Notes: a model not told the origin generated them from the sequence alone. Positions 16,679 to 26,238 are shown, numbered from the stretch's first letter. The stretch is 64,000 bases of DNA from an uncultured Faecalibacterium sp. (GCA_902463235.1 CABQER010000003.1:24070-88069), one strand, 5' to 3'. Made by a program: numbers and translations.

Positions 16679-17521
16679 ATGAAACAAAAACTGATTTTTT
16701 TAGATATTGACGGCACCCTGCTGCCCCCGGGCGAGATGCTGATCCCCCAAAGCACGGTGGAGGCGCTGCGCAAGGCACACGCCAACGGCCACAAGCTGTT
16801 TCTGTGCACCGGGCGCAATCTGCGTATGACCCAGCCTCTGCTGGACTACGGCTTTGATGGCGCAGTGTGCAGCGCCGGCGGCTATGTGTTCTGCGGGGAC
16901 AAGGTGCTGGTAGACCTGCCCATGGAGCCGCAGCTGGCGCAGGGCGTGCGCAGCGCCATGGAGCGCCACGGCGTGGAGTGCACGCTGGAAGCGCGGGATG
17001 CCACCTACGGCAGCCTGAAGATGATCGAGCGCTGGAGTTTCACCCACCGGGATGCAGGCCCCCTGAATAGCGAAGCCGCCCGCTGGCGCAAGGCCATGGA
17101 GGACGGCATGACCATCAGTCCGCTGGCTGATTACAAGGGCGAGCCGCTGTATAAGATCGTGTATATCGCGGAGCACAGCGAGGACTTGGACGAAGCCAAG
17201 CGCCTGTACGAGGATCGCTTTGTGTTCTGCGAGAGCAAGCTGGACGGTCTGGACGGCGGCTATGTGAACGGTGAACTCATCAACCGCAGGTTTGATAAGG
17301 GACGCGGTATCAAGGCCGTCTGCGATTATTTGGGCGTGTCCCTGCAGGACAGCATCGGTTTTGGCGACAGTGACAACGACCTGCAAATGACCGACGTGGT
17401 CGGCATCAGCGTTTGTATGGCCAACGGCTCTGCAAGCCTGAAGCAGCGCTGCGACCGCATTGCCCCCTCGGTGTACGAGGACGGCATCGCCAAGGAGTTT
17501 GCCGCCTTGGGGCTGATTTGA
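16679..17521 (+). CDS. HAD-superfamily (Cof-type) sugar-phosphate phosphatase
   Basis: 280 residues. HAD motif I FLDIDGTLL holds the nucleophile and acid Asp; motif II is FLCTGR; motif III Lys is in the RRFDKGRGIKAVCDYLG segment; motif IV GFGDSDNDLQM coordinates magnesium. The C2B cap between motifs II and III defines the Cof subfamily, which dephosphorylates sugar phosphates and similar small molecules; the substrate cannot be read. Starts 13 nt after the LacI gene with AGAGGAA upstream, so both are probably one transcript, and a sugar-linked role fits. Confidence 0.9.
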   Translation: MKQKLIFLDIDGTLLPPGEMLIPQSTVEALRKAHANGHKLFLCTGRNLRMTQPLLDYGFDGAVCSAGGYVFCGDKVLVDLPMEPQLAQGVRSAMERHGVECTLEARDATYGSLKMIERWSFTHRDAGPLNSEAARWRKAMEDGMTISPLADYKGEPLYKIVYIAEHSEDLDEAKRLYEDRFVFCESKLDGLDGGYVNGELINRRFDKGRGIKAVCDYLGVSLQDSIGFGDSDNDLQMTDVVGISVCMANGSASLKQRCDRIAPSVYEDGIAKEFAALGLI

Positions 17522-17540
17522 GATTTCTTTTAGTAAAAAC

Positions 17541-17580
17541 AGGGCAGGGGAACGTCCGCAGACGTTCCCCTGCCCTAAAA
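17541..17580 (+). terminator. Terminator after the HAD gene
   Basis: Perfect 15-bp inverted repeat at 17541-17555 and 17562-17576 (AGGGCAGGGGAACGT arms, 6-nt loop). Confidence 0.75.
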
Positions 17581-17611
17581 TTATAAATAATACTTTCGCA
17601 TCATTTTGTGA

Positions 17612-17648
17612 CAAAAAGAGCGCTGCACGGTATTTTGTGCGGCGCTCT
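17612..17648 (-). terminator. Intrinsic terminator of pyk-luxS (minus strand)
   Basis: Stem AGAGCGCCGCAC / GTGCAGCGCTCT (17648-17617 on the minus strand) followed by TTTTTG. A plus-strand T-rich run on the other side may make it bidirectional. Confidence 0.8.
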
Positions 17649-17663
17649 CTTTATATTGACAAA

Positions 17664-18116
17664 TCAGTAGTGCAGATCCTCTGCGGTCAATGCTTCCAGC
17701 ACAGGCAGCATGGCAGCAGCTTCGACCTTGGCGGCGGGCAGATCCATATCGCGGTAGTTGCCGCACTCCACCTCACTGGCACCGGGCACAGCGCCCTCAA
17801 AGCCAGCCATAAAGCGGTAGGCATCCACCGTCAGCTGCAATGCCTGCGCCGGGGTCAGACCCCGGGTAAGCAGGTAAAAGCCGGTGCGGCAGCCCATGGG
17901 GCCAACATAGATCACCCCGTCCTTCACAGCGCTGTTGCGCGCGTAGGTGGCAAACAGGTGCTCCAGCGTGTGGGCGGCAGCGGTGGTCAGGTAATCGCCC
18001 TGATTAGGCTTCTTCATGCGGATGTCCCAAGTGAGCACATCGCCGTCCTGACGGCTCAGGTGCATTCCGCGCTCCAGCCGGGTGTGATCCACGCAAAAGC
18101 TTGCGATACGTTCCAT
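17664..18116 (-). CDS. luxS: S-ribosylhomocysteine lyase
   Basis: 150 residues, typical. Cleaves S-ribosylhomocysteine to homocysteine and DPD, the AI-2 precursor, in the activated methyl cycle. Metal ligands are His49 and His53 in HTLEHLFAT and the Cys in VECGNYRD; the catalytic Cys is in GPMGCRTGFYLL. Starts 22 nt after pyk with AAGGAG, so it is the second gene of a pyk-luxS transcript. I see no pfs/mtnN neighbour. Confidence 0.97.
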   Translation of the reverse strand: MERIASFCVDHTRLERGMHLSRQDGDVLTWDIRMKKPNQGDYLTTAAAHTLEHLFATYARNSAVKDGVIYVGPMGCRTGFYLLTRGLTPAQALQLTVDAYRFMAGFEGAVPGASEVECGNYRDMDLPAAKVEAAAMLPVLEALTAEDLHY

Positions 18117-18138
18117 ACTACGGTTCTCCTTTTATGTC

Positions 18139-19890
18139 TTAGCCCTGCAGGCGCTGCACACTGCCGTGTGCGCAGTCCACAGCCACCATCAGACCATCAC
18201 GGATGTGGCTGGTAGCACCGGCGGCACCCACAACGGTGGGCTTCAGCAGTGCCTTGCCGGCAATGGCAGCGTGGCTGTTCAGGCCGGGCTCCTCTACCAC
18301 CAGAGCGGCAGCGTCGCGCACAAAGCTCAGCATCTCGTTGCTGGTGGAGGGCACCACCAGCACCATGCCGGGCTTGAACTTGGCGCGCACCTCGTCCATG
18401 GTACGGCAGACGCAGGCCTTGCCGCTGGCAACATCGTTGTTCTCGGGGCCGACACCCACGCCGGTGGCCAGACAGTTGCCCACCATGTGGATCTTGATCA
18501 TGTTGGTGGTGCCGGAAACGCCCACAGGCACGCCTGCGGTCACAACAGCCAGCTCGCCGTTGTGCAGGTAGCCGTTCTCCTTGGCCAGAGCAGTGGACAT
18601 CTCGATCAGCTCATCGGTGCTGTGTGCCAGAGACATCATCAGCGGGGTGATGCCCCAGCTCAGGGACAGCTGACGCTGCACCTGCTCGCGCATGACGCAG
18701 GCGATGATGGGCTGCTGCGGGCGGTACTTGCTCAGCAGGCGGGCGGTGGTGCCGGACTCGGACACGGTCACGATGGCGGCGGCGTTCACATCCCGTGCGG
18801 TCAGGCAGGCGGCATGGGCGGTAGCGTCGGATACGCTGATCTTGCCGGGGTTGAAATCCATCGTGCGGCCGCGCAGATGGAAGCCCTCCTGCTCGGTGCG
18901 CTCAGCAATGGCGGACATGGTCTTGAGCGCCTCCACGGGGTAGGCACCGGCAGCGGTCTCACCGGACAGCATAATGGCAGAGGTACCGTCGTAGATGGCG
19001 TTTGCCACGTCCGAGATCTCGGCGCGGGTGGGGCGGGGGTTCACGATCATGCTGTCCAGCATCTGGGTAGCGGTGACGATGGGCTTGCCGAAGGAGAAGG
19101 AGCGGTCGATGATGGTCTTCTGGATGCCGGGCAGCTCAGTGAAGTCGATCTCCACGCCCAGATCACCACGGGCCACCATCACGGCATCGGCAGCAGCCAG
19201 AATGCTGTCGATGTTGTTCACGCCCTCGCGGTTCTCGATCTTTGCAATGATGCGGATGTTGGAATCGTACTGGTTCAGCAGGTTGCGGATATCGTACACG
19301 TCCTGTGCGGTGCGCACAAAGGAGGCAGCGATGAAATCGTAACCCTGCTCGATGCCGAAGATGATGTCATCCTTATCGCGCTGGCTCATATACGGCATGG
19401 ACAGGTGCACGCCGGGCACGTTGACGCCCTTCTTGTTCTTGATCTTGCCGCTGTTCAGTACGGTGCAGACGATGTCGGTGTCGTTCACGGTCTGGATCTG
19501 CAGCTTGATCAGGCCGTCGTCCAGCATGATGGTGCCGTTCGGCTCCACGTCCATGGGCAGATCCTTGTAGGTGATGGAGCAGATCTCGTTGGTGCCCTCC
19601 ACATCGCGGGTGGTCAGGGTAAAGGTCTGGCCGGCAACCAGATTCTCAACGCCGTTCTTGAAGTCCTTCAGGCGGATCTCGGGACCCTTGGTGTCCAGCA
19701 GTGCGGCCACGGGCTTACCCAGCTCCTCGCGCAGAGCCTTCAGCTTTTCAAGGCGACCCAGATGCTCCTCGTGGGAACCGTGGGAAAAATTGAAGCGGGC
19801 TACGTTCATGCCGTTGGCGATCAGATCGCGCAGCACGCCTTCCTTATCGGTGGAAGGGCCAAGGGTGCAAATAATTTTCGTCTTTCTCAT
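18139..19890 (-). CDS. pyk: Pyruvate kinase with C-terminal PEP-utiliser domain
   Basis: 583 residues, longer than the ~475-residue core because of a C-terminal swivelling phosphohistidine-like domain, as in Bacillus/Geobacillus enzymes. It converts PEP + ADP to pyruvate + ATP. Core motifs: MRKTKIICTLGPST start, NFSHGSHEEH, KIENREGVNNID, the magnesium/active site VMVARGDLGVEI, and TATQMLDSMI. The last ~90 residues (VVPSTSNEMLSFVRDAAALVVEEPGLNSHAAIAG) match the PEP-utiliser mobile domain, with Ser-His where the transferases have catalytic Thr-His. ATG 19890 follows GGAGG. A good minus-strand promoter lies about 150 nt upstream. Confidence 0.96.
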   Translation of the reverse strand: MRKTKIICTLGPSTDKEGVLRDLIANGMNVARFNFSHGSHEEHLGRLEKLKALREELGKPVAALLDTKGPEIRLKDFKNGVENLVAGQTFTLTTRDVEGTNEICSITYKDLPMDVEPNGTIMLDDGLIKLQIQTVNDTDIVCTVLNSGKIKNKKGVNVPGVHLSMPYMSQRDKDDIIFGIEQGYDFIAASFVRTAQDVYDIRNLLNQYDSNIRIIAKIENREGVNNIDSILAAADAVMVARGDLGVEIDFTELPGIQKTIIDRSFSFGKPIVTATQMLDSMIVNPRPTRAEISDVANAIYDGTSAIMLSGETAAGAYPVEALKTMSAIAERTEQEGFHLRGRTMDFNPGKISVSDATAHAACLTARDVNAAAIVTVSESGTTARLLSKYRPQQPIIACVMREQVQRQLSLSWGITPLMMSLAHSTDELIEMSTALAKENGYLHNGELAVVTAGVPVGVSGTTNMIKIHMVGNCLATGVGVGPENNDVASGKACVCRTMDEVRAKFKPGMVLVVPSTSNEMLSFVRDAAALVVEEPGLNSHAAIAGKALLKPTVVGAAGATSHIRDGLMVAVDCAHGSVQRLQG

Positions 19891-20038
19891 GCAATATACC
19901 TCCGTCAACTCTCTCTTACCTATATCCGGCACAGCATCCCTGCAGGCTGCTGTGTATGACCAATGGGAGCAAAAGCTCTCGGTACAGCGGGTTGGTTTGT
20001 ATGGCAGAGCGGGAAAACCCAAAACTCTACCAACTATT

Positions 20039-20067
20039 ATTATAATCATTCCGGTGCAAGAGAGCAA
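20039..20067 (-). promoter_or_regulatory. Promoter of pyk-luxS
   Basis: On the minus strand: TTGCTC (20067-20062), 17-nt spacer, consensus TATAAT (20044-20039). Confidence 0.75.
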
Positions 20068-20227
20068 GAGGAATTTTTGCTTGAATACAAGTTTTTACAT
20101 CTGCTGATGCCCAAAGGAAAGATTGCAAAACTTTTAACGATGCGCCGCGGCTTTCCGTACGCTGCCTGACAGGGGAAAACTGCTGCAAAACGTAAAAACT
20201 GATTAGAGCGCACAAGGCCGCTTCCTC

Positions 20228-20256
20228 TTGCATCCGAGGGGCTTTTTGCTTATAAT
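20228..20256 (+). promoter_or_regulatory. Promoter of deoB-pdp
   Basis: TTGCAT at 20228-20233, 17-nt spacer, consensus TATAAT at 20251-20256; 58 nt before the deoB ATG. Confidence 0.8.
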
Positions 20257-20313
20257 AAGAATAATAAAGTAGTACTGTTCCGGGGTGCGCCCCGGAGAAA
20301 TGGAGTGACCACT

Positions 20314-21492
20314 ATGGAAAAACGCGTTTTTCTGATCGTGCTGGACAGCTTTGGCATCGGCGCAGAGCCGGACGCCGCCGCCTTCGGCGATGCAGGCACC
20401 AACACCTTGGGTGCCATTGCGAACCACCCCAATTTCAACTGTCCCAACCTGCGCAAGCTGGGCTTGTTCAACATTGACGGCGTGACCGCAGGGGAAAAAA
20501 CGGATGCCCCGGCGGCTGCCTTTGCCCGCCTGCAGGAGCAGAGCATGGGCAAGGATACCACCATCGGCCACTGGGAGATCGCCGGTGTGGTCAGCCCGGA
20601 GCCGCTGCCCACCTTCCCTGAGGGCTTCCCGGAGGAGCTGATCCGGGAGTATGAGCAAAAGACCGGCCACAAGGTGCTGTGCAACAAGCCCTATTCCGGC
20701 ACGCAGGTACTGAAGGACTACGGCGAACAGGCCATGCGGGAAAACGCCCTCATCGTCTACACCAGCGCCGACAGTGTTTTTCAGGTCGCTGCCAACGAGG
20801 AGCTTGTGCCGGTGCAGGAACTGTACCGTTACTGCGAGATCGCCCGGGAAATGCTCAAGGGCAAATACGGCGTGGGACGCGTGATCGCCCGCCCCTTCCT
20901 TGGCAACAGCGCGGATACCTTCTACCGCACCACCAACCGCCACGACCTGAGCCTGAAGCCGCCCCGCGCTACCATGCTGGATCTGCTGAAGGATGCCGGT
21001 AAGGACGTGATCGCCGTGGGCAAGATCTACGATATCTTTGACGGCGAGGGCGTGACCGAAAAGATCAAGACCACCGGCAACACCAATGGCATCGCCTTTA
21101 CCAAGGCTCTGCAGACCCGGGATTTTGAAGGCCTTGCCTTCGTAAATCTGGTGGACTTTGATATGCTCTACGGCCACCGCCGTGACGTGGCAGGCTACGC
21201 TGCCGCCGCCACCGAGTTCGACCGTTTTCTGGCCGACTTCCTGCCGGGGATGCGGGAGGGCGACCTGCTCATGATCACCGCCGACCACGGCTGCGACCCC
21301 TCCTACACCAGGACCACCGACCATACCCGCGAGTATGTGCCGTATCTGGTCTGCGGCAAGGGCGTAAAGGCGGGTACGGATCTGGGCACAAAGCTGTGCT
21401 TCGGCACCATCGCAAAGACCATCTGCGAGTATCTGGAGGTGGACGCTTCCACGCTGGACGGCCAGAGCGTATGGCAGGAGATCCGGGCATAA
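20314..21492 (+). CDS. deoB: Phosphopentomutase
   Basis: 392 residues, standard. Interconverts ribose-1-P/deoxyribose-1-P and the 5-phosphates in nucleoside catabolism. Alkaline-phosphatase superfamily with two manganese: VFLIVLDSFGIGAEPDA supplies the first Asp; the phosphothreonine is in GKDTTIGHWEI; DADH-type ligands are in NLVDFDMLYGHRRD and ITADHGCDPSY...TDHTREYVP. I start at ATG 20314 with TGGAGTGA upstream; a GTG at 20305 is in frame but sits on the ribosome site. Shares a transcript with the nucleoside phosphorylase downstream (37-nt gap). Confidence 0.97.
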   Translation: MEKRVFLIVLDSFGIGAEPDAAAFGDAGTNTLGAIANHPNFNCPNLRKLGLFNIDGVTAGEKTDAPAAAFARLQEQSMGKDTTIGHWEIAGVVSPEPLPTFPEGFPEELIREYEQKTGHKVLCNKPYSGTQVLKDYGEQAMRENALIVYTSADSVFQVAANEELVPVQELYRYCEIAREMLKGKYGVGRVIARPFLGNSADTFYRTTNRHDLSLKPPRATMLDLLKDAGKDVIAVGKIYDIFDGEGVTEKIKTTGNTNGIAFTKALQTRDFEGLAFVNLVDFDMLYGHRRDVAGYAAAATEFDRFLADFLPGMREGDLLMITADHGCDPSYTRTTDHTREYVPYLVCGKGVKAGTDLGTKLCFGTIAKTICEYLEVDASTLDGQSVWQEIRA

Positions 21493-21529
21493 AACGCCCC
21501 AAAAGCTATAAGAACAGGAGCGTGAAACG

Positions 21530-22849
21530 ATGCGTATTTATGATCTGATCGCAAAAAAGCGGGATGGCGGCACCCACACCCGGGAGGAGTTGGAGGCCAT
21601 TGTCAACGGCTTTGTCTGCGGGGATGTGACCGACTACCAGATGGCCGCATGGATGATGGCCGTGTACCTGCGCGGCATGACCAACGAGGAGACCGCCGAG
21701 TTGACCGATGTAATGGCGCACAGCGGCGTGATGGTAGACCTTTCGCCCATTCCGGGCATCAAGGTGGACAAGCACTCTACCGGCGGCGTGGGCGATAAGA
21801 CCACGCTGGTCATTGCGCCCATCGTGGCAGCCTGCGGGGTAAAGATCGCTAAAATGAGCGGACGGGGTCTGGGACACACCGGCGGCACCATTGATAAGAT
21901 GGAGAGCGTGCCCGGCACAAAGACCGCCCTCTCTCAGGAGGAATTTTTTGCACAGGTGAACCGGATCGGCCTGTCGGTCATTGGCCAGAGCGAGGGCATC
22001 GCCGTGGCAGATAAAAAAATGTATGCCCTGCGGGACGTTACCGCCACCGTCAGCTGCATTCCGCTGATTGCCTCCAGCATCATGTCCAAAAAGCTGGCCT
22101 CCGGCTCAGACGCCATCCTGCTGGACGTCACCACCGGCACCGGTGCTTTTATGAAAACTGTGGACCAGAGCATTGAGCTGGCGCAGCTGATGGTTGCCAT
22201 CGGCACCCACCATGGCCGCCGGGTAGCCGCCATGATCACCGATATGGACACCCCGTTGGGGCACAACATCGGCAACAGTCTGGAAGTGATGGAGAGCATG
22301 GATGTGCTCAAGGGCCACGGCCCGGCAGACCTGACCGAGGTGTGCCTGCAATTGGCAGCCAACATGCTGGTGCTGGCAGGCAAGGGCGATGCCGCCCACT
22401 GCCGCGCTATGGCCGAGGCTGTCATTGCGGACGGCTCTGCCTTTGAAAAGTGCAAGGAAATGTTTGCCGCACAGGGCGGCGACATCCGTGTGCTGGATGA
22501 TTACAGCCTGTTTGCACAGCCCGCCGCCAGCTATGAGCTGCTGGCCGAGCAGGACGGCTACATTGTGGCCAACGATGCCGAAAAGATCGGCTCTGCCAGT
22601 GTGCTGCTGGGCGCAGGCCGCCAGAAAAAGGGCGACCCGCTGGACTTTGCCGCTGGTATCACCCTGCACAAAAAGCGCGGCGACTATGTCCATAAGGGCG
22701 AAAGCCTTGCTACTTTTTACGGCGCAGCGGACAAGTTTGAAGCTGCCGCCGCCGAGTACCGCAGCGGCCTTGTGTACGGCGCGGAAAAGCCGGAGGAAGC
22801 CCCGCTGGTGTACGCCCTTGTCACCAAGGACGGCGTAGAGCGGTACTGA
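21530..22849 (+). CDS. pdp: Pyrimidine-nucleoside (thymidine/uridine) phosphorylase
   Basis: 439 residues. Cleaves uridine and (deoxy)thymidine with phosphate to base plus (deoxy)ribose-1-phosphate, feeding DeoB. Hallmarks: IVNGFVCGDVTDYQMAAWMMAVYLRGM N-terminal helices, phosphate-binding KHSTGGVGDKTTLVIAPIVA, and the family signature SGRGLGHTGGTIDKMES. A C-terminal PYNP domain (DPLDFAAGITLHKKRGDYVHKGE) is complete. Starts with AGGAG before ATG 21530. The pairing with deoB makes a compact nucleoside-salvage operon. No deoC or transporter is adjacent. Confidence 0.95.
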   Translation: MRIYDLIAKKRDGGTHTREELEAIVNGFVCGDVTDYQMAAWMMAVYLRGMTNEETAELTDVMAHSGVMVDLSPIPGIKVDKHSTGGVGDKTTLVIAPIVAACGVKIAKMSGRGLGHTGGTIDKMESVPGTKTALSQEEFFAQVNRIGLSVIGQSEGIAVADKKMYALRDVTATVSCIPLIASSIMSKKLASGSDAILLDVTTGTGAFMKTVDQSIELAQLMVAIGTHHGRRVAAMITDMDTPLGHNIGNSLEVMESMDVLKGHGPADLTEVCLQLAANMLVLAGKGDAAHCRAMAEAVIADGSAFEKCKEMFAAQGGDIRVLDDYSLFAQPAASYELLAEQDGYIVANDAEKIGSASVLLGAGRQKKGDPLDFAAGITLHKKRGDYVHKGESLATFYGAADKFEAAAAEYRSGLVYGAEKPEEAPLVYALVTKDGVERY

Positions 22850-22886
22850 GACCGGACAGCAGGGGAGACCTGCTTTTCGCAAAAAT

Positions 22887-22930
22887 GCAAGGCCGGGCAG
22901 CCCGCAGGCGGCCCGGCCTTGCTCCTATAA
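22887..22930 (+). terminator. Hairpin after the deoB-pdp operon
   Basis: GCAAGGCCGGGC (22887-22898) pairs with GCCCGGCCTTGC (22911-22922). The tail is only mildly T-rich. The 311-nt gap 22850-23160 otherwise holds the trkA promoter and no gene. Confidence 0.6.
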
Positions 22931-23096
22931 CAATAATTTTTTCGGTTGCTCCAAGGGGCTGCTGCACAAAAGCTGTGCGGCAGCTTTTTTTTTGCGCTTT
23001 CACGCTGAAAACAGGCCTTTTTGCACAAAGGAACGGTCGCTTTTTAAGCATTTCGCTGTATTTGCGGGTCAAACGGTAGAACTTTGCAAAGGGATA

Positions 23097-23105
23097 TGGT
23101 ATACT
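23097..23105 (+). promoter_or_regulatory. Extended -10 promoter for trkA
   Basis: TGGTATACT at 23097-23105 (TGn plus TATACT), 56 nt before trkA. No good -35 at 17 nt, as is usual for extended -10 promoters. Confidence 0.5.
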
Positions 23106-23160
23106 GTACTGTACTTGTATGCCCCGGGAAAAGGGGCTGCCAAAGGAGAAAGGACTTGTT

Positions 23161-24513
23161 ATGAAGATCATTCTGGTGGGCGGCGGCAAGGTCGGTACGG
23201 CTCTGGCACGCCAGCTCAGCGAGGAAGGCCACAACGTGACTGTGGTGGACACCAACAAGGCGCGCGTGGAGCACCTGACCGAAAGCTACGACGTGCTGGG
23301 CATCGTGGGCAATGGCTCGTCCATCACCACCCTGTCCGAGGCGGGCATTGAGGATGCGGACGTGTTCATCGCGGTCACCGGCTCGGACGAACTGAACCTG
23401 CTTTGCTGCATGTTTGCCAAAAAGGCGGGTCACTGCCATGGCATTGCCCGTGTGCGCAACCCGTCTTACAGCCATGAGCTGGACTTTATCAAAAAGCAGA
23501 TCGGCATTTCCGCCATCATCAACCCGGAAATGGCAGCCGCAAAGGAGATCTCCCATCTGCTGCGGTTCCCCGGTGCCAGCAAGATCGATACCTTTGCGGA
23601 CGGCCGTGTGCGGCTGATCAAGTTTGCGCTGCCCGATGCGCTGGACGGCGTAGCCATCCGCGAGATCCCCACCCGGCTCAAGAGCGATATTCTGGTGTGT
23701 GCAGTAGAGCGTGAGGGCGGGGTCATCATCCCCAACGGTAACTTCGTGCTGCAAAAGGGCGATCAGGTCACCTTCCTTGCCACGCAGGAAAAGGCGCACG
23801 CCTTCTTCCAGCAGCTGCATCTGCCGGTGCAGCCGGTGCGCAACGCCCTCATCGTGGGCGGCGGTGCCATTGCCTACTACCTCAGTCAGGAGCTGCTGGA
23901 AAACCACGTGCGGGTGCGTATCGTGGAGCGGGATGCAGCCCGCTGCGTAGAGCTGGCTGAGCAGCTGCCCGGTGCACAGATCCTGAACGAGGACGGCTCC
24001 AACCGCGAGTTTCTGCTTTCCGAGGGTCTGGAATCCACCGAAGCTTTTGTGGCGCTGACCAACATCGACGAGGAGAACGTGCTGCTGACCCTGTTTGCCA
24101 AAAAGCACTCCAACGGCAAGCTGGTGACCAAGGTCAACCGTCTGGAATTTGACGATATTCTGGCCGGGCTGGATCTGGGCAGCGTGGTCTACCCCAAGTA
24201 CATGACCTGCGACTACATCGTGCAGTACGTCCGCGCCCTGCAAAACGAGGCGGGCAACAACATCAAGACCCTGTACCGCATTCTGGACGACCGCGTGGAG
24301 GCGCTGGAATTTACGGTGCACGAGGAGAGCGCCGCTACCGGTGTGCCCCTGAGCCAGTTGCACCTGAAAAAGAACCTGCTGCTGTGCTGCATTACCCGCG
24401 GCAGCAAGATTTTGATCCCCCGCGGCGGCGACCAAATTCAAGTGGGCGACAACGTCATCGTGGTCACGCTGGAGCATGGTCTGCACGACCTGCGCGATAT
24501 CGTGGAGCACTGA
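23161..24513 (+). CDS. trkA: Trk potassium uptake regulatory subunit TrkA
   Basis: 450 residues with two tandem RCK units, each an NAD-binding Rossmann domain plus a TrkA-C domain. The first begins KIILVGGGKVGTALARQL with Asp in VVDTNK; the second begins ALIVGGGAIAYYLSQEL with VERDAARC. The TrkA-C repeats are seen at VAIREIPTRLKSDILVCAVEREG...NFVLQKGDQVTFLA and GVPLSQLHLKKNLLLCCITRGSK...GGDQIQVGDNVIVV. It is a cytosolic nucleotide-gated ring on TrkH. ATG 23161 follows AAAGGAG. Precedes trkH by 12 nt. Potassium uptake is a classic c-di-AMP target, which links it functionally to gdpP elsewhere in this window. Confidence 0.95.
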   Translation: MKIILVGGGKVGTALARQLSEEGHNVTVVDTNKARVEHLTESYDVLGIVGNGSSITTLSEAGIEDADVFIAVTGSDELNLLCCMFAKKAGHCHGIARVRNPSYSHELDFIKKQIGISAIINPEMAAAKEISHLLRFPGASKIDTFADGRVRLIKFALPDALDGVAIREIPTRLKSDILVCAVEREGGVIIPNGNFVLQKGDQVTFLATQEKAHAFFQQLHLPVQPVRNALIVGGGAIAYYLSQELLENHVRVRIVERDAARCVELAEQLPGAQILNEDGSNREFLLSEGLESTEAFVALTNIDEENVLLTLFAKKHSNGKLVTKVNRLEFDDILAGLDLGSVVYPKYMTCDYIVQYVRALQNEAGNNIKTLYRILDDRVEALEFTVHEESAATGVPLSQLHLKKNLLLCCITRGSKILIPRGGDQIQVGDNVIVVTLEHGLHDLRDIVEH

Positions 24514-24525
24514 CGGAGGCGGACT

Positions 24526-25968
24526 ATGAATTATGCGATCGTTTTCCGTCTGCTGGGCTATGTGCTGATGATCGAGGGCGCGCTGCTGCTGCTGCCCGCC
24601 GCCGCCAGCTTAGTGTATGGCGAGTGGATGGTGCTGGGCGTGTTTCTGCTCACAGCTGCGGTCAGCGCCGGCATTGGCTACGCCCTGCACACCATCAAGC
24701 CCCGCAGTAAGGTGTTCTATATGCGCGAGGGCTTTGCGGCTACCTCGCTGTGCTGGGTGTTCATCTCGGTGATGGGCGCGGTGCCCTTTGTGCTCACCGG
24801 CTGCATCCCGAACCCCGTGGATGCCCTGTTTGAGACGGTCTCCGGCTTTACCACCACCGGTGCCAGCATCCTGCCCGCCGTGGAGGGGCTGCCCAACGGT
24901 ATTCTGTTCTGGCGCAGCTTCACCCACTGGATCGGCGGCATGGGCGTTCTGGTGTTTCTGCTCTCGCTGCTGCCGCTGACCGGCGGCTCTCACGTCAACC
25001 TGATGAAAGCCGAAAGCCCCGGCCCGCAGGTGGACAAGCTGGTGCCCAAGGTACAGTCCACCGCTAAAATTCTGTACGGCATCTACTTTGCTCTTACCAT
25101 GCTGGAGCTGGTGTTCCTGCTGCTTGGCGGAATGCCCCTGTTCGAAGCCCTGCTCACCGCCTTTGGTACGGCAGGCACCGGCGGTTTCGGCTTCCGTAAC
25201 GACAGCTTTGCCAGCTTTTCGCCCTACATCCAGTGGGTCGTGACCATCTTCATGATCCTGTTCGGCGTCAACTTCAACGCCTACTTCCTGCTGCTCATGC
25301 GCAAGTTCCGCCGCGCTGCTGCCAGCGAGGAAGTGCGGGGCTACTTTGTGGTCATCGCAGTGGCAGTAGGCATCATCACTGCCAATATTTATAGTATGTA
25401 CAACAGCTTTGGCGAGGCGCTGCGGCAGGCCGCTTTTCAGGTGGGCTCCATCATCACCACCACCGGCTTTTCCAGCTGCGATTTTGACCTGTGGCCGACC
25501 CTCTCTAAAGAGATTCTGGTCATGCTCATGTTCATTGGCGCCTGCGCCGGCAGTACCGGCGGCGGCATCAAGGTGAGCCGTTTCCTCATTCTGGGTAAGA
25601 CCCTGGCCAAGGAGCTCAAGACCGCCCTGCACCCGCAGGTAGTAGCGCCCGCCCGCATGGACGGCAAGCTGCTGAACCATGAGACCATCCGCACCACCAA
25701 CGTGTTCATTGCAGCGTATATCTTTATCTTTGCGGCCTCCTTTTTCCTGATCAGTCTGAACGGCTTTGATATGGTGACGAACTTTACCGCCGTGGCTGCT
25801 ACCCTGAACAACATCGGCCCGGGCTTGGAAATGGCAGGCCCAATGCAGAACTTCGGCTGCTTTGCAGACCCCGCAAAGCTGGTGCTGATCTTCGATATGC
25901 TGGCCGGTCGTCTGGAGATCTTCCCCATGCTGGTGCTGTTCATGCCGGATACATGGCGGCGGTTCTAA
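24526..25968 (+). CDS. trkH: Trk-type potassium transporter membrane subunit TrkH
   Basis: 480 residues, multi-pass membrane protein with four pore-loop repeats. Selectivity-filter-like segments are visible: ETVSGFTTTGASILP, TAFGTAGTGGFGFRND, SIITTTGFSSCDFD and AATLNNIGPGLEM. The family signature GACAGSTGGGIKVSR precedes the last pair of helices. It ends MPDTWRRF after a normal final helix, so it is full length. GGAGG lies upstream of ATG 24526. Forms the potassium channel-like pore gated by TrkA. Confidence 0.95.
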   Translation: MNYAIVFRLLGYVLMIEGALLLLPAAASLVYGEWMVLGVFLLTAAVSAGIGYALHTIKPRSKVFYMREGFAATSLCWVFISVMGAVPFVLTGCIPNPVDALFETVSGFTTTGASILPAVEGLPNGILFWRSFTHWIGGMGVLVFLLSLLPLTGGSHVNLMKAESPGPQVDKLVPKVQSTAKILYGIYFALTMLELVFLLLGGMPLFEALLTAFGTAGTGGFGFRNDSFASFSPYIQWVVTIFMILFGVNFNAYFLLLMRKFRRAAASEEVRGYFVVIAVAVGIITANIYSMYNSFGEALRQAAFQVGSIITTTGFSSCDFDLWPTLSKEILVMLMFIGACAGSTGGGIKVSRFLILGKTLAKELKTALHPQVVAPARMDGKLLNHETIRTTNVFIAAYIFIFAASFFLISLNGFDMVTNFTAVAATLNNIGPGLEMAGPMQNFGCFADPAKLVLIFDMLAGRLEIFPMLVLFMPDTWRRF

Positions 25969-26009
25969 GTGCTTTTGTGGCACGGGACAAGCATAAAAAT
26001 ATTATTTCG

Positions 26010-26050
26010 GAACACCGGAGTCTCTATGGACGCTCCGGTGTTCTTTTTTG
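26010..26050 (+). terminator. Terminator of trkAH
   Basis: GAACACCGGAG (26010-26020) and CTCCGGTGTTC (26033-26043) followed by TTTTTT. Confidence 0.88.
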
Positions 26051-26238
26051 TGAAAGAAGCTACAAAGGCAGGTGGCAACGGTTAGAAATGCCTTGCGTTC
26101 AGCGCCGCATTGCAGTATGATTATAATATCAATTATCTGACCCTTACCCCTGAGCAGGCAGAACCTTTTTACAAACGAACTCGTTCTGCATGATAAAGAA
26201 GAGAGCAAAAACAATAAAATGTACAGGAGGAAATTACT

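Larger units (their letters stand above)
19891..20313. other. Divergent promoter region between pyk and deoB
   Basis: 423 nt without a convincing gene. It carries the minus-strand pyk promoter and the plus-strand deoB promoter listed separately. The pyk leader (about 145 nt) contains no riboswitch that I recognise. A small plus-strand frame near 19,963-20,169 has no ribosome site and is not called. Confidence 0.5.

Noticed and set aside
18166..19959. Long plus-strand frame opposite pyk
   Set aside because: Antisense shadow; pyruvate kinase motifs on the minus strand are unambiguous.
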